Shown here: positions 1 to 11,000 of the stretch, in pieces
How the letters are laid out: each line of letters begins with the position of its first letter
Numbering within the stretch: position 1 is the first letter of the stretch
Assembly: GCF_019578655.1 (NCBI RefSeq)
Contig: NC_063256.1
Location: 10,044,001 to 10,108,000 of the forward strand
DNA: 64,000 bases
Reading direction: 5' to 3'
Source: Ricinus communis
Lineage: Eukaryota; Streptophyta; Magnoliopsida; Malpighiales; Euphorbiaceae
Notes under the pieces: model-generated
The model's input: only the letters and a program-made list of their open reading frames with translations
The model's database searches: none
Told to the model about the DNA's origin: nothing
Translations under genes and position numbers: made by a program

Positions 1-978
1 CCCAAAATATTGGAATCAACATTAAACAATGAATTCGTACAGCTTATTTTTAAAAATTCAATTAATAAATAAAGTTCTTGACAATAATAAGTAAAACAAA
101 TTATCTAGTATGAAGCTATAGAACGATCAAGTTTTGAAATTTTAAATCCTTCACTCCACATAAATAAATCCAAATAAATATTTTAATTTCACCAGGAGCC
201 GATTGCAGCTAACCTAAACTTTGGGCAAAAATCACCATTATTAAATAGTCATAAAGATTAAAAATAAAAAAAAATGTGTTGTTAATTTATTTTACATAAA
301 TATATTGCAATAATTTTTCCTGCATGATGGACAAAGACAAAATCTAATTCTCATAACTGAAAAGGATGCAAAGATAATTAATAATAATTATCATTAAAAT
401 ATATAATATCCTAGTTATCCTAATTTACTAATAACTATTTCTAAAATCATGAGCTAATTTTATTCTTCAATTGAAACTTCTTGTTTCAATTTGGCCCTAC
501 ATTCTGACTTTTTTTCCCTTGATCCAGTGATGATATCCTTAAAAAGAAAGGGCTTTTGCAATTTTGTTAGGACAAAAATGCCTCTAATTTAAAATATTTT
601 ATTTCTCCTATTTCTCTTTACTTTCTCTTTCCTTCTCTTATTTTAATTATTTTTTCTTTAAAATGACTTAAACACATAATAATATTTTTGAAACGTGTTC
701 TGAAAAAACTAAAACATTAAAGTAAAAAAATTCATATTTAAACTAAATACAAAATTTATTTCATATTTATAATAGCACAACAGACACCAAAATTCATCAC
801 AAATGAATTTTATTGTAAATTTCATTTTTAAATAAAGTACATTCTCAATAGAAAAATCAAATACAAATTAATCTTAAGATTCTATCTTATGTTGTTACTA
901 TTAATAATTGAGAGTTCTATAATTCAATATATTAATTAAATTATATTATTTGCATATTATTTGGTTAAAAAATGTATA
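1..978. other. AT-rich intergenic DNA, no gene seen
   Basis: Very AT-rich sequence with no open frame that looks like a protein family, no tRNA-like A/B boxes and no clear terminal repeats. Short pyrimidine-rich tracts (about 600-650) are present. I see nothing functional in it. Confidence 0.6.
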
Positions 979-1358
979 TAAAGTTAAGCATTCGGTTTGT
1001 TCAATTCAAAATTGCACTGAATTATATCTACCAAATAAATCGAATCAGTTTTAAAAATAAACCGAATCAAAAAATTTTAATAAATCAAAATAATCAAATT
1101 ATATATAAATATGAATCCAACTAAATCTAAAATCATTCTAAAAAAATAAATTTTATATTAAAAATAAAAATTAATGAATGATTAAAAATTGATTGTTTCA
1201 ATTAATTTTAATTTTTTTTATATAAAATCGAACCAAACTAATATTATTTCAGTTTTTATAAAAGCTTAACCGAATAAATTGGACTTATAAAAATAATAAC
1301 TGAACCCAACCGAATAAGAATCAGTTTGATTGGATTTTCAGAGTTTTGCTCACCCCTA
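979..1358. mobile_element. Degenerate hAT-like MITE
   Basis: The right end reads TTTTGCTCACCCCTA, a common end of short non-autonomous hAT-type repeats in plants. The left end (979-990, TAAAGTTAAGCA) is a decayed inverted match to it. The body is full of AACCGAA/TTCGGTT-type words, as is usual for this repeat class. Eight bases outside each end (AATGTATA on the left, AATGGATG on the right) agree at 6 of 8 positions and could be an eroded 8-bp target duplication. The ends are seen in the sequence; the superfamily is inferred and the element is old. Confidence 0.4.
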
Positions 1359-2550
1359 AATGGATGTATAATTTTGTTTTGTTGGTCACCTTTTCTTTCA
1401 TGGTTTAATCTTCCTAGTTTAAATATTACTGTTGATAATTGACAGTACAAAAGGCCCATTAAATCCTTCGTCCAGATTAGAGGATTTACTTTGTTGATAA
1501 AGGGAGTGGTCCCCATCCCTCTTTTAACCTTTGTTTGATTAACGTTGAAAATCCCTCCTCTTCTCAATTACCCATTACTCATAATATTACCTTTTTTCAG
1601 CTCGCTACAAGTGGCTGTTTGCAAGGACCATCTCCTTCCTTATTTTGTCCGCAACGAAAAGAAAATTATGAAACCGAGAGATATCACTTTTTTTTTCGTT
1701 TTAAACTATTGGGTCGTCACTTCCTTATCCGTCATCTGTATCTATCTTGTATGAAGTTGTTTATCCCTAATTTTTATGTAACACTAAATATATAAAATAT
1801 AAAAAATAAAAAATTAATAATATTTATATAAGCTATTTAATTTATAATATTTTATAATTATCATAAAATTAATTATTTAAATTTAATAATTATTTATTAG
1901 TTTAATGTATAATTAAGATATAAATTTGTACTAGGCAAATATTTCCTTTTTAATGCATGAATAACACGTGCTGTATTCCATTGTAGTGGTGGGGAGTCTA
2001 GATTCCATGACCCAGTCAATAGCTTCTGGCTAGTCACTTCTCTTCGTCCACAGAAAAAGGAACACAAATGGATATTTTTGGCCAAGTAAAGGGAAGATCC
2101 TCTATAATGGTTTAAAACCAGACCACATTCGTCAATTTCAATTACAACTGCTTTTTACTCGTTTTAAGTTTCACCCATTAAGCTTATGTTTCTATTCAAG
2201 TTCTATGCCGCTGCTCTAAACACCGGCAAACACCAATAAAATGAGAAGTTATGTGACGAATCAGGCTTTTTTTATATCAATGTTTGTTATTGAATAACAA
2301 CTTAATAAAAAAGTTATATATAAAAATATAAATAACTAGTAGTAGCTAATTTATTTTTTTTGTTAATGCATGGTTGGTGGATATTATTATTTTTTTGTTA
2401 ATTTCTTACACATACTTATTTTTTATTGGATTCTCTCCATTTCAAATATTGACATGAAAAACTTAGTTATTTCTTTAACTTTTTCGAATAAAACAAGCTT
2501 TGATTTTATTTTAACTCTACTTAGGATCAAATTGCAACATGTTTGAAGAA
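1359..2550. other. Intergenic region downstream of the bHLH gene
   Basis: AT-rich DNA with a slightly GC-richer patch around 1940-2090 that contains one CACGTG (about 1966-1971). Short open frames here use non-ATG starts or show no family resemblance. I see no supported gene. Confidence 0.5.
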
Positions 2551-2637
2551 TTTCTGATTAGAATAATGGTGGATGACTGCGTGGAGATTGTTTTTCTACG
2601 CAATTATCCACATATTACTTCTGATTCTAATCGGAAA
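2551..2637. other. Imperfect inverted repeat (hairpin)
   Basis: The arm at 2551-2586 pairs with the arm at 2595-2637 around a short loop. The outer 14 bases of each arm match except for one G-U wobble. A 7-nt bulge follows in the 3' arm, then a further roughly 18-bp stem that is mostly paired. This is about the size of a plant microRNA foldback or a tiny MITE. It lies about 0.2 kb beyond the stop codon of the bHLH gene. A short ATG-started frame (2539-2751) overlaps it but resembles no family. Confidence 0.5.
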
Positions 2638-2861
2638 TCTAAACATAATCGAACGATAAAATTATTTACACCGAGTATTTATACATGGCAAGAAAGTCCA
2701 GCGAATCAGTGTCATTACATATGTCTGGCGGAAATTTACAGAAGAAACTAAGAAAAGAACTAAAAATCGGGAAAAGAAGAGAAAAAAAATCCAACCAAGA
2801 ACAAAGATAATAAACAACACTCCGTTATCAATACATTAGTTGCAAGAGATAAACAGTAATC

Positions 2862-4322
2862 TTATTGTTCTAATCTTCTGAAAATAGCAGTTTTTAAATC
2901 CTCTTCAGTTCTCAATCCATCAGGAACCCTAACCACAACATCTTGAAGCATGAGTTCATTAACAGTAGACATACTAACATGATGCACTTGAAACTCAAGA
3001 TCACGTAAAGCAGTCATTAACCTAGCGGCTGGATAATTCACGTTTTCAGATTGAACCCTAATCATAGCATCATTAGCTAAAATCTTTACCTCAATTTCAG
3101 GCGGAAATCCAGTAGTAGTACAAACGGTACTAATAGGCTTGCTGGCAGCTTGATCTTCGGAAGTGGTTGTGCTTTGATTATCTGTGTTATCAGCTACTTC
3201 TAGTTTTACCCTTTTGGAGGACTTCCTGTGTAACTGTGATTCCAATTCCTCAATCTTCGCCTTTAATTCATTTATATAGCAGACAGCGTCAGATAGCAAT
3301 GATGCTTTGTCCATCCTTGACACGTTCGGGACAACGGCTCGCAAGGCGTAGAAGCGGTGGTTGAGCTTCTCTCGCCGCAGCCGTTCTGCCTCTACATGGT
3401 TCAGTGGTGTGTCTCGGCCAAGGGCAGGTTTTCTTCCTCTTTTCTTTGGGGTCTTTTTATCTAGGGAAGCAGCAGCTAGTAATGAACTATCCGAGTCGGA
3501 ATGCTCCGACTCTGCGTTATTAGACTCTTTCTTTGCATCATTTTCTTGTGGTTTCTGATTTGCATGAGTTGTTGTATCTCCTTCTTGTACTCCCGCGATT
3601 ATGCCTATATCAGCGAAAGAAATGTTCATGTCAAGTAAATGGATGGGTGGGCTGGGATTGTTAGGCATCATATCTGATCCGAAAAGAGACTTGGCCTGTT
3701 GAACAACACCCCAGTTTTCTCTGATCAGATCAGATGATCCCAATTCAAGAACTCCATCACATGTTGGTATGCAGACAAGTGTTTCAATGCCATGCATTTG
3801 TGCTTCTTTAGCTCTTTCACAGTTGTAGAACTGTAGGTCTTGGCGACCCGTTAACCACACCAAAGAACCAGTACTAAGTGCCTTCCCTGGAACACCATCT
3901 CCTGCAGAGAAAGATCGAGTGAGAGACATGATATAGAACCATTCAGCATCAGTAGCGTTGCTGCCGTCCATAATAGACACATCGATGTCATGATTGTCGC
4001 TGCCGATGAGAGCTTGGATTCCTTTCATGCCTCTCTTTCTCTCAGAGTTTAAGCTTGAAATTCGGTGTGATTGGATGTGTTTATTGTTGATGGTGGCTTG
4101 ATTTGGAGATGTGTCTCTCGTGCCTTGAAAGTGGCCGTCTCCCCAAGCCAAGAAGATCCGGCCATTATCGGCATTTAATGTTTGCCAAAAGATAGCATAA
4201 GCCCACCAGTCTGGTTGGCTTTGAAGTATGAATTGAAGCCTTTGTTGGAGAGTAGGTGGAGTTCCTTGGGAAAAGGAAACAAGAGAAGAAGATGAAGATG
4301 GAGATATAATTAGCTCATCCAT
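2862..4322 (-). CDS. bHLH14: bHLH14/MYC-type transcription factor
   Basis: A 486-residue, intronless MYC2-related bHLH transcription factor. Such proteins bind G-box/E-box DNA in the nucleus and act in jasmonate signalling. The bHLH-MYC N-terminal domain (about residues 24-211, with WAYAIFWQ, the WGDG motif and [19 protein letters not shown]) would contact JAZ repressors and MED25. A basic stretch [10 protein letters not shown] (289-298) looks like a nuclear signal. The bHLH spans about 305-355 and keeps the His309-Glu313-Arg317 E-box contacts. An ACT-like dimerisation region ends the protein (about 408-484). The frame is open to 4355, but only through a TTG codon; 4322 is the first ATG and gives MDELIISPS. 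The words [13 protein letters not shown] point to the bHLH14 branch (subgroup IIId) rather than MYC2 proper. The class and MYC relationship are secure; the exact subgroup is less so. One oddity is Leu in AERLRREK, where MYC2 has Gln. Confidence 0.9.
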   Translation of the reverse strand: MDELIISPSSSSSLVSFSQGTPPTLQQRLQFILQSQPDWWAYAIFWQTLNADNGRIFLAWGDGHFQGTRDTSPNQATINNKHIQSHRISSLNSERKRGMKGIQALIGSDNHDIDVSIMDGSNATDAEWFYIMSLTRSFSAGDGVPGKALSTGSLVWLTGRQDLQFYNCERAKEAQMHGIETLVCIPTCDGVLELGSSDLIRENWGVVQQAKSLFGSDMMPNNPSPPIHLLDMNISFADIGIIAGVQEGDTTTHANQKPQENDAKKESNNAESEHSDSDSSLLAAASLDKKTPKKRGRKPALGRDTPLNHVEAERLRREKLNHRFYALRAVVPNVSRMDKASLLSDAVCYINELKAKIEELESQLHRKSSKRVKLEVADNTDNQSTTTSEDQAASKPISTVCTTTGFPPEIEVKILANDAMIRVQSENVNYPAARLMTALRDLEFQVHHVSMSTVNELMLQDVVVRVPDGLRTEEDLKTAIFRRLEQ

Positions 4323-4403
4323 AGAGCTTCTGATTAACTGTGAAATGTAATGCAAGAAGTGAGAAGAGAGAAAGATACAGAGAGTTAAGGCTTTGACTGA
4401 GAA

Positions 4404-4410
4404 TTATATA
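4404..4410 (-). promoter_or_regulatory. Probable TATA box of the bHLH gene
   Basis: TATATAA read on the minus strand, 82-88 bases before the ATG at 4322. A start site about 30 bases downstream would leave a leader of roughly 50 nt. That supports 4322 over any more upstream start. Confidence 0.5.
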
Positions 4411-4716
4411 ATGTATTGAGAAAAGAAAAAGAACGATTGCAGAGGAAAAGTTTTCTTTCTTTTATCTTTTTATTATTATTTTTTTCTTTTGGTGCAAAAG
4501 CAATGCTGCTTGATACGCTAAATGTAAGTAAGGGAGATGAAATAAATAGTTGAGGAATTGGAGTGGAGGGGCATAATATATGACACAATCATAGTGGAGC
4601 GAGACAGGAGAAGTGGAGAAATATGGTTGGACTTGGTTGAATAGTGGGGGCCAAAAAGGTTTAACCATGAAGTGTCGTAATATTATTGGTATATCTTTTA
4701 ATGATGCAGTGAACCT

Positions 4717-4720
<4 letters not shown>

Positions 4721-4761
<41 letters not shown>
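4721..4761. repeat. (TA)n microsatellite
   Basis: About 20 uninterrupted TA units, some 400 bp upstream of the bHLH start codon. Likely length-polymorphic. Confidence 0.95.
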
Positions 4762-4764
<3 letters not shown>

Positions 4765-5492
4765 AATTTTTAAATTTTTAAATTTTTTCTAACGTATGTA
4801 TTTAATTTTTAATATATATTTTTATTTTAATATATGTATTACTTTTTACACATAAATCCGAAATTCATATATAATTTTATAATTTTTTATTAATTTATTA
4901 ATTAATATCAAATTAAACATAGACTCTATCCTAAAATAAAATATTAAATATATTTTAATATTATATTAACTAATAAATAAATATTTAATAAAATAATTTA
5001 TTACTAATTTTTATTTTAGAAAATAGTAGTACATTAATTATATTCTAATATTATGTTACCTAATAAGTAATTTCCTAGTCAGGATAATAATGTTAATCTA
5101 TTTTAAAAATTAGTATATCAATTATATTATAATATTTAACTAATAAATTAATTTTATAATTTAGATAATAATTTTAATATAGAAAATAACATCTTAAATT
5201 ATGTTTTTAATATTATATTTAATAATAAATTAAATTTTAATTATATAAAAAATTTAATTTTAAAAATAATAATATTAATTATATTAATATGTTAATTTAT
5301 ATTATTAAAATTAATTAATAAATAATATTTATATTATTACATTAAGAAAAAATTTAAAAAATTAAAGACATCTAAAAATAATTAGTTTGTTATTATTTTT
5401 TAAAATTATATAAAACAATATTAAATATTATAACAATAAAAAATAATAATAATATATTATGATTATTATGCAGTTGTTATTTCTATTATATA
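4762..5492. other. AT-rich DNA between the bHLH promoter and an LTR
   Basis: Extremely AT-rich, low-complexity sequence with stop codons in every frame. I see no gene or clear repeat boundary before the LTR that begins at 5493. Confidence 0.6.
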
Positions 5493-8079
5493 TGTAATAC
5501 CCCGAATTTTTATATATTTAATAAACGAGTTATTTTCTATACCCAATTAGTTTAAAATTTTAAGAAATTATTCAAGTAAATTATTTGAGAAATTATTATA
5601 TTTTGGTTATTCAAAATTTTTCCAAATGCAAATTTATATAAGTAAAATTATATTTTGGAATAAGGATTGAAAGTATAATGTTATTTTTATGGGGTTTTAA
5701 TGGAAATTTGTGAGCTTGGTATTTTTGTAAATAAATATGTCGGTCAGGGGTATTTTTGTAATTGTGTATTTTCAATAATTCGGATTTAGCCCAAATTAAT
5801 TAGTTAAGGGCTTAATTGAAAGGCTAAAAAGAAGTTTGGGGGTTAAATTGGAATTTTGATGGATGGAATTGTAAGTAATTAAGAAGTTAAGGGACTAAAT
5901 TGTAATAAAGAAAATCGGGGAAGAAGAGAGGAAGAGAGAGAGAGAAAGGGGGGCGTTGCGAGCGTCGGTGGCGATCGCTAGGCGCGGCTGGCCAGGCGGC
6001 GTGTCTTGGCAGCAGCAGCCAGGGCGGCGGAAAAAGCGGCGGCTTCAGGCGTGTTCCGGCATTGTTGGCCGGTCGGGTGGCGATCGGCTCCCTCTCGGCA
6101 AGAGCTTTCTTTTAGCGGCCGGCCTTTGTGGTGGCCGGGAGACGGAAGATCCGGTGGAGAGAGAAAATGGTGGCGTGGCGTTTTTGGGTTTTTCCGGCAA
6201 GATCCGGCCGGAGGATGGACGATCGGAGGACGTATTCCGACTCTCCTCGGCTCAAGCTTCGCTGATGGCACCGGTTTGGTGGCGATCGGGCTCCATTGCA
6301 AATCGTCGGCCAGGCCGGAAATCTCTCCGGATGATCGGGTGTCGGATCGGAAAATCGGGCGAGGATCGTCTTGGTAGCGTCGTTGTGAGTTCGATGGTGT
6401 GTTCGGATCGTCGATCGGACTCCGGCCGGCCGGCGATCGAGCGTCTCGGTAATTATCTTTGGTCCGTTAATTTTGGAATCCTTTGATTTTAAATTTGTGT
6501 CTATTGGATTATATTGAGTATTTGATGATTTTGTGAGTCAAAAATAATTGTCTGTCAGTTTGTCTGCCTCGTATTTTGTGCTGTGTGGCGGAGTCGGGAA
6601 ATAGTGAAGTTTGGGGACCCGACTCCCGTTGTTTAAATTGTTGGATATTTGAAGTGTTCTTCTGGCAGGTCCTGGACCCGTTTTTACGGGGGGTAATGTT
6701 CGTGTTGTAGGGGAGGTTCTGCCGGATTTTCGGTAGAATTCTTCCGAGTCGAGATTCTTAGACAGTCAGTCCTAGGAGTCTAGACCTAGAATTAAAGATC
6801 GATTGTTTCAGCGTTTTGATAAATTATTTTCCGTGACTAGATTGTCCGTTTGTTCGGCTCGCTCTAACTGAGGCACCGGAGCAGAGCTAGGAGGTCGCCT
6901 AATTCTGTGAGTTAAAGTCATATATCGCTTATGCACGTGTCATGCATAAAATTTGATTTGCTACTGTGATTATTCATTTGCAATTTTAATTTTTCATTTA
7001 ATTATTATCATTATTTTCTTGATGCTATTAATCATTATTTAAATATGTTTTTCCTTTATCACCAATTTTAATATTGCATGATGACTCAGGATGGGACGAC
7101 AGTAGAACATAGGAGTTGGATGAGTGTTCCAATATAATATGAGAGAGATAGGAAAAGGGTAAAGAGGTAAAAAATTTAAGAAAGAAAGATTAGGACCTGC
7201 TCTGGTCGAGCATCGCTCTCTGGGCTTAGTAGAGTGTGGTTGCCGGAGTAAAGGTCCCTGGTCGAGCATTGCTCTCTGGGCTCCGGCTTATTTGGAAATT
7301 TAAGTGACCAGACTGGAGGTAAGGTCCATGGTCGAGCTATGCTCTCTGGGCGCCAGTCTTATTGGATAAGAGAGCCGAAAGGCTAAGGCCGAAAGTTAAG
7401 TGGCCGAGATTTGGAGGTAAGGTCCCTGGTCGAGCTTTGCTCTCCGGGGCGCCGATCTGTTGGAATGAGAGGTTTGAGATGATAGAGTTGAGGTTAGTTG
7501 AGACATAAGTGTTGAAATAATCGAGATTTTAGAGTTGGGATTAGAGTTCTATCTTGAAGTACTCCGTCCCGTTGCATGTGGAATAAATTTTGTTTAAGCA
7601 TGGCATGACACATATGTTTTAACATGACACGTATGGTTCGCGTGATTTATTAATTATTTTAAAATTTAATAAGGTGACATTGAGATATTTGAAACTGTTA
7701 TAGATATATGATTTTAACTCACTCTCGAGGTCTCATTTTTATGATTCGTGTTAGTCCTCTCATGGCTCTTATTCAAGAATCCGACTCCTTCATCATCGGG
7801 TGATGTATTTGATTTGGTATGTAAATTGGTAAATCTTAGATTCTCCATGAGTAGTAATAGTAGATGTATCAGTTGTAAATTTTCCGAGTTTGGTCTCGCC
7901 TAGTTCTTACATTAAATTATGTAAAATGTAGCATTTAAGATAATTTGTGGCTTTAATAATATTAATTTGAGATGAGATTTGTTTAAATCAGTGAGTGTCA
8001 GGCTTACTACGGGTTTCGGTGGCCTTAAGCTTACCCATTCCTTAGTGCCGGTCACGGGCCCACGGGTGGGGTCGTGACA
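5493..8079 (+). mobile_element. Solo LTR, copy 1 (TGTAATACC...GTCGTGACA)
   Basis: A 2,587-bp unit that starts TGTAATACCCC and ends GGGGTCGTGACA, so it has the TG...CA ends of an LTR. It is flanked by ATATA on both sides (5488-5492 and 8080-8084), consistent with a 5-bp target duplication, although the site is AT-rich. No primer-binding site, gag or pol follows, so it is best read as a solo LTR. Inside are a GA-rich tract (about 5921-5950), a strikingly GC-rich block (about 5950-6440) and four copies of a palindromic motif (7203-7449). Open frames in the GC-rich block are not convincing genes. Long LTRs with these ends are typical of Ty3/Gypsy elements such as the Tekay/Del lineage; that assignment is inference. 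Two more copies lie at 25395-31661. Confidence 0.85.
7203..7449 (+). repeat. Four-copy palindromic motif array in the LTR
   Basis: A motif of about 23 bases, TGGTCGAGC(A/T)NNGCTCTC followed by YGGGGC or TGGGC, occurs at 7203-7225, 7259-7281, 7329-7351 and 7427-7449. The core GAGC-3 nt-GCTC is a self-complementary hairpin. Starts are 56, 70 and 98 bases apart, so this is a dispersed array, not a tight tandem. It recurs in both other LTR copies. Confidence 0.85.
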
Positions 8080-8084
8080 ATATA

Positions 8085-11000
8085 TATCAATTGTGTGGTC
8101 CTTTTTCATTTCACAGTTGAATTAATGTACTTCGATGGACGTATTTATCCTTTGCACTCAACAGACTCAGCAGCCTTATATTTTATATTTAATTATGTGA
8201 TCATAATTATCGAATATAAAAAATTATTTTTTTGACTTGATGTATTACCTTTTTAATTTATACTTAACCGTTTCTTTATAAATTAAAATTTTCTATTATT
8301 TATTTATTTTATATATTTAAATATAATATTAATTTTTAATTAATTTTTTTATTGAAAAATATTTATAATATTTATTAAAAATAAAATAAAATAAAATAAT
8401 TAATTTTTATAATTAAGTTCATTAAATATTTTTTAATATAAGTAAATTTCTACAAATAGTATGCAATAAATAGAGTAATATATAAATATCTTTTTAACTT
8501 GGTGCTCACACTTATAAACATATATATTTATTTATTATAATGAAAAATATTAGCAACTATTTCTTTTGAATATCTTTTTAGATAATTATTCTTCTATAAA
8601 TTTATTTTATTCAACATTTTTAACCTAATAACCTATTATTTATTTAACAAGTTAAAGTACTTTATATATATTTTAAAAATAAGATTTTTAATAATAAAAA
8701 TAAAATAAATTTATTTATTAACAAAAGGATAAATTTCATTCACATGCATAATATATTATAATTTAAAATTTTATTATTTTAATTTAATTTAAAAATATTT
8801 CATTGCAAGAACAAAAATATTTTTATTTTTAGTAATTTTATATTTTTATAATTATTTATATAAAAATAAAATCTATTTAAAATTTTTGAAAATAAAAAAT
8901 TATATTCACATAATAAAATATCATTAATATTTATTAGTAAAAAAATTTATTTTATTTTTATTTATTAAGAAAAAATATAAAACTATTTTAATTTGTTAAA
9001 TAGATCGTAAATTATTAAGTTAAAATATTAAATAAAATAAATTAATAAAAAAATAATTGTCAATCAAAATATTCGAAGAAGAATATTAATAATACTTTTC
9101 AAAAAAGTAGTATATTATGTGCCATCCAAATCATTTAAATGTGCATTTATAAAGCTTACATGCATCAAATTTATATATTTATTTAATTTATTAGAATTGA
9201 GGTTTGTGAGAATCGTGCACTAATAAATGAAATATATAAATAAAATAAAATAAAAAAACAGAAAAGTCAAATTAAAGCATGGCATGATATAGTAACAGTG
9301 GTCAAGTTATTTTCTCGCTAGTCGATTACTTATATACTCAACGATGATTTCTATTTCCATTATAATTAATAATGTAATTTGAATTTAAAATAAATTTAAT
9401 AAATTTTTAATAATATTATTTTCAGAAAATAATAATAATTTAAAATATTTTTAATAACTTTTTAATATTTAATATTTATTAATGAGATTAATATTTTTTA
9501 TATTTTATAAAATCTATCAATTGATGGCTTGATTATAAATAAGACTAATGTTATAAATAAAATTGATATACTATTTTTTCAACTTGGAAATTTTTATAAA
9601 ATTATATATGAGCAATATTTTTATGTGTGTAGGGTAAGTATATTGTCAAATATTTTATGTCCCAACAGTTTTATATACTAATTTTTTATAAATACTCTAT
9701 TCATATGAATATTAATGTTTAGATTTATTATTATTCATAAAATAAAATATAAAACAACTATTAAATTTAAAAAGAAAAAGCACTTTTAGTATTACAAATT
9801 GATACGTTTATAATTTAAGTATGATAGTATTCAACTTTGACTCTAATTTATCTAATTATTTATTAGATATTTTAATTAAATTGACATAATTTTAAGTATA
9901 GAAACATACATTAAATATTAAATCCATATTAAAATGATAATTTAGTGCTTGCTAATACTTTTCTTAATTTATAATATTATTTTAAATGATCAATGCCAAC
10001 ATAAAAATTAAAGTGATAGTCAAATTTTTTATTAGAATATATTTAAATTGAATTATCACTGTTCCAAGCATGAAGCATATATATAATAATATTTTTAGGA
10101 CTTTTGAAATTAGATGTGTTTAACTAAGAAAATTAATAAATTTATTTCTTTCTCTTTCGATTTTTTATATGTATTTATATGTTATTCTATTCCCACACTG
10201 ACTTCTGACAAGGCTTGGACACGTTGAATCATTTAATCTTTTTAAGTGATGTTAAATAAATATGTTTAAACTAATCTCTTTCAATATCATGTATATAAAG
10301 ATAAAATTAAAGAAAAAGAAAAAAAGGTAACAAATAAAAGGAGAACGTGCAAAAGATTGAAAGCGAGGATGACTGTCATCTGAATTTTAAAATGGTACAA
10401 TTTGGATTTATACATATGATGCATCTAATTGAATTTACATCAACCACTTGCCACTATGTTATTTTTATACATCATCCAACTACACTATACATTACTTTTA
10501 AAAGCGTAATGACTAGAGATGGATTTTTCATATTTACAGGAGAACAAGTTATAAATTATGTAATTGTAAAGGTCATTGTAACGTACCTCAAATCATGGAT
10601 AATAATTTCTTTATATAAAATCATGTTGGTCCTTATTCGTTTATGAATAAGACTCATTTCCTAATAATAAAGAAATTAATCAATTATCTGGGTTCTCATA
10701 ATATTTTTTTCAGATTTATTACTCGTAATGTCACGATAAGCATATTGTTCAGAAGGAGTTAGTCAGAAATTTATGTACATTTATAACTTGAATGTTGATG
10801 TGTTATTCTTTTGCATTGTTCTAATCCCCTCGTCCTAATGAAATTTTATGTGCAGTTATCATTAACATATGTACATTTAGATTGTTAGGGTTAGATATAA
10901 ATCTTGTATTATATAAATTTATTAACTACATTATATAACATTTCAAGGAGAATTCATTTCTCAAAAATTACATTTTCAATACTGCTATCTACTTTTCATG

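Noticed and set aside
2539..2751. 70-codon ATG-started frame downstream of bHLH14
   Set aside because: No family resemblance, and it overlaps the hairpin at 2551-2637. More likely a chance frame.
4323..4355. Eleven-residue N-terminal extension of the bHLH protein
   Set aside because: It would require a TTG start. The first ATG is at 4322 and fits the TATA position and the usual MDEL-type start.
5956..6486. 176-codon open frame in the GC-rich block of LTR copy 1
   Set aside because: Low-complexity Arg/Gly/Ser-rich translation with no domain, in a GC-rich stretch of a solo LTR where stops are rare in all frames. Its reading frame is not preserved in the sense direction in the other copies.
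10347..10646. 99-codon open frame
   Set aside because: GTG start, AT-driven composition (Ile, Phe, His, Tyr) and no domain, in gene-poor DNA.
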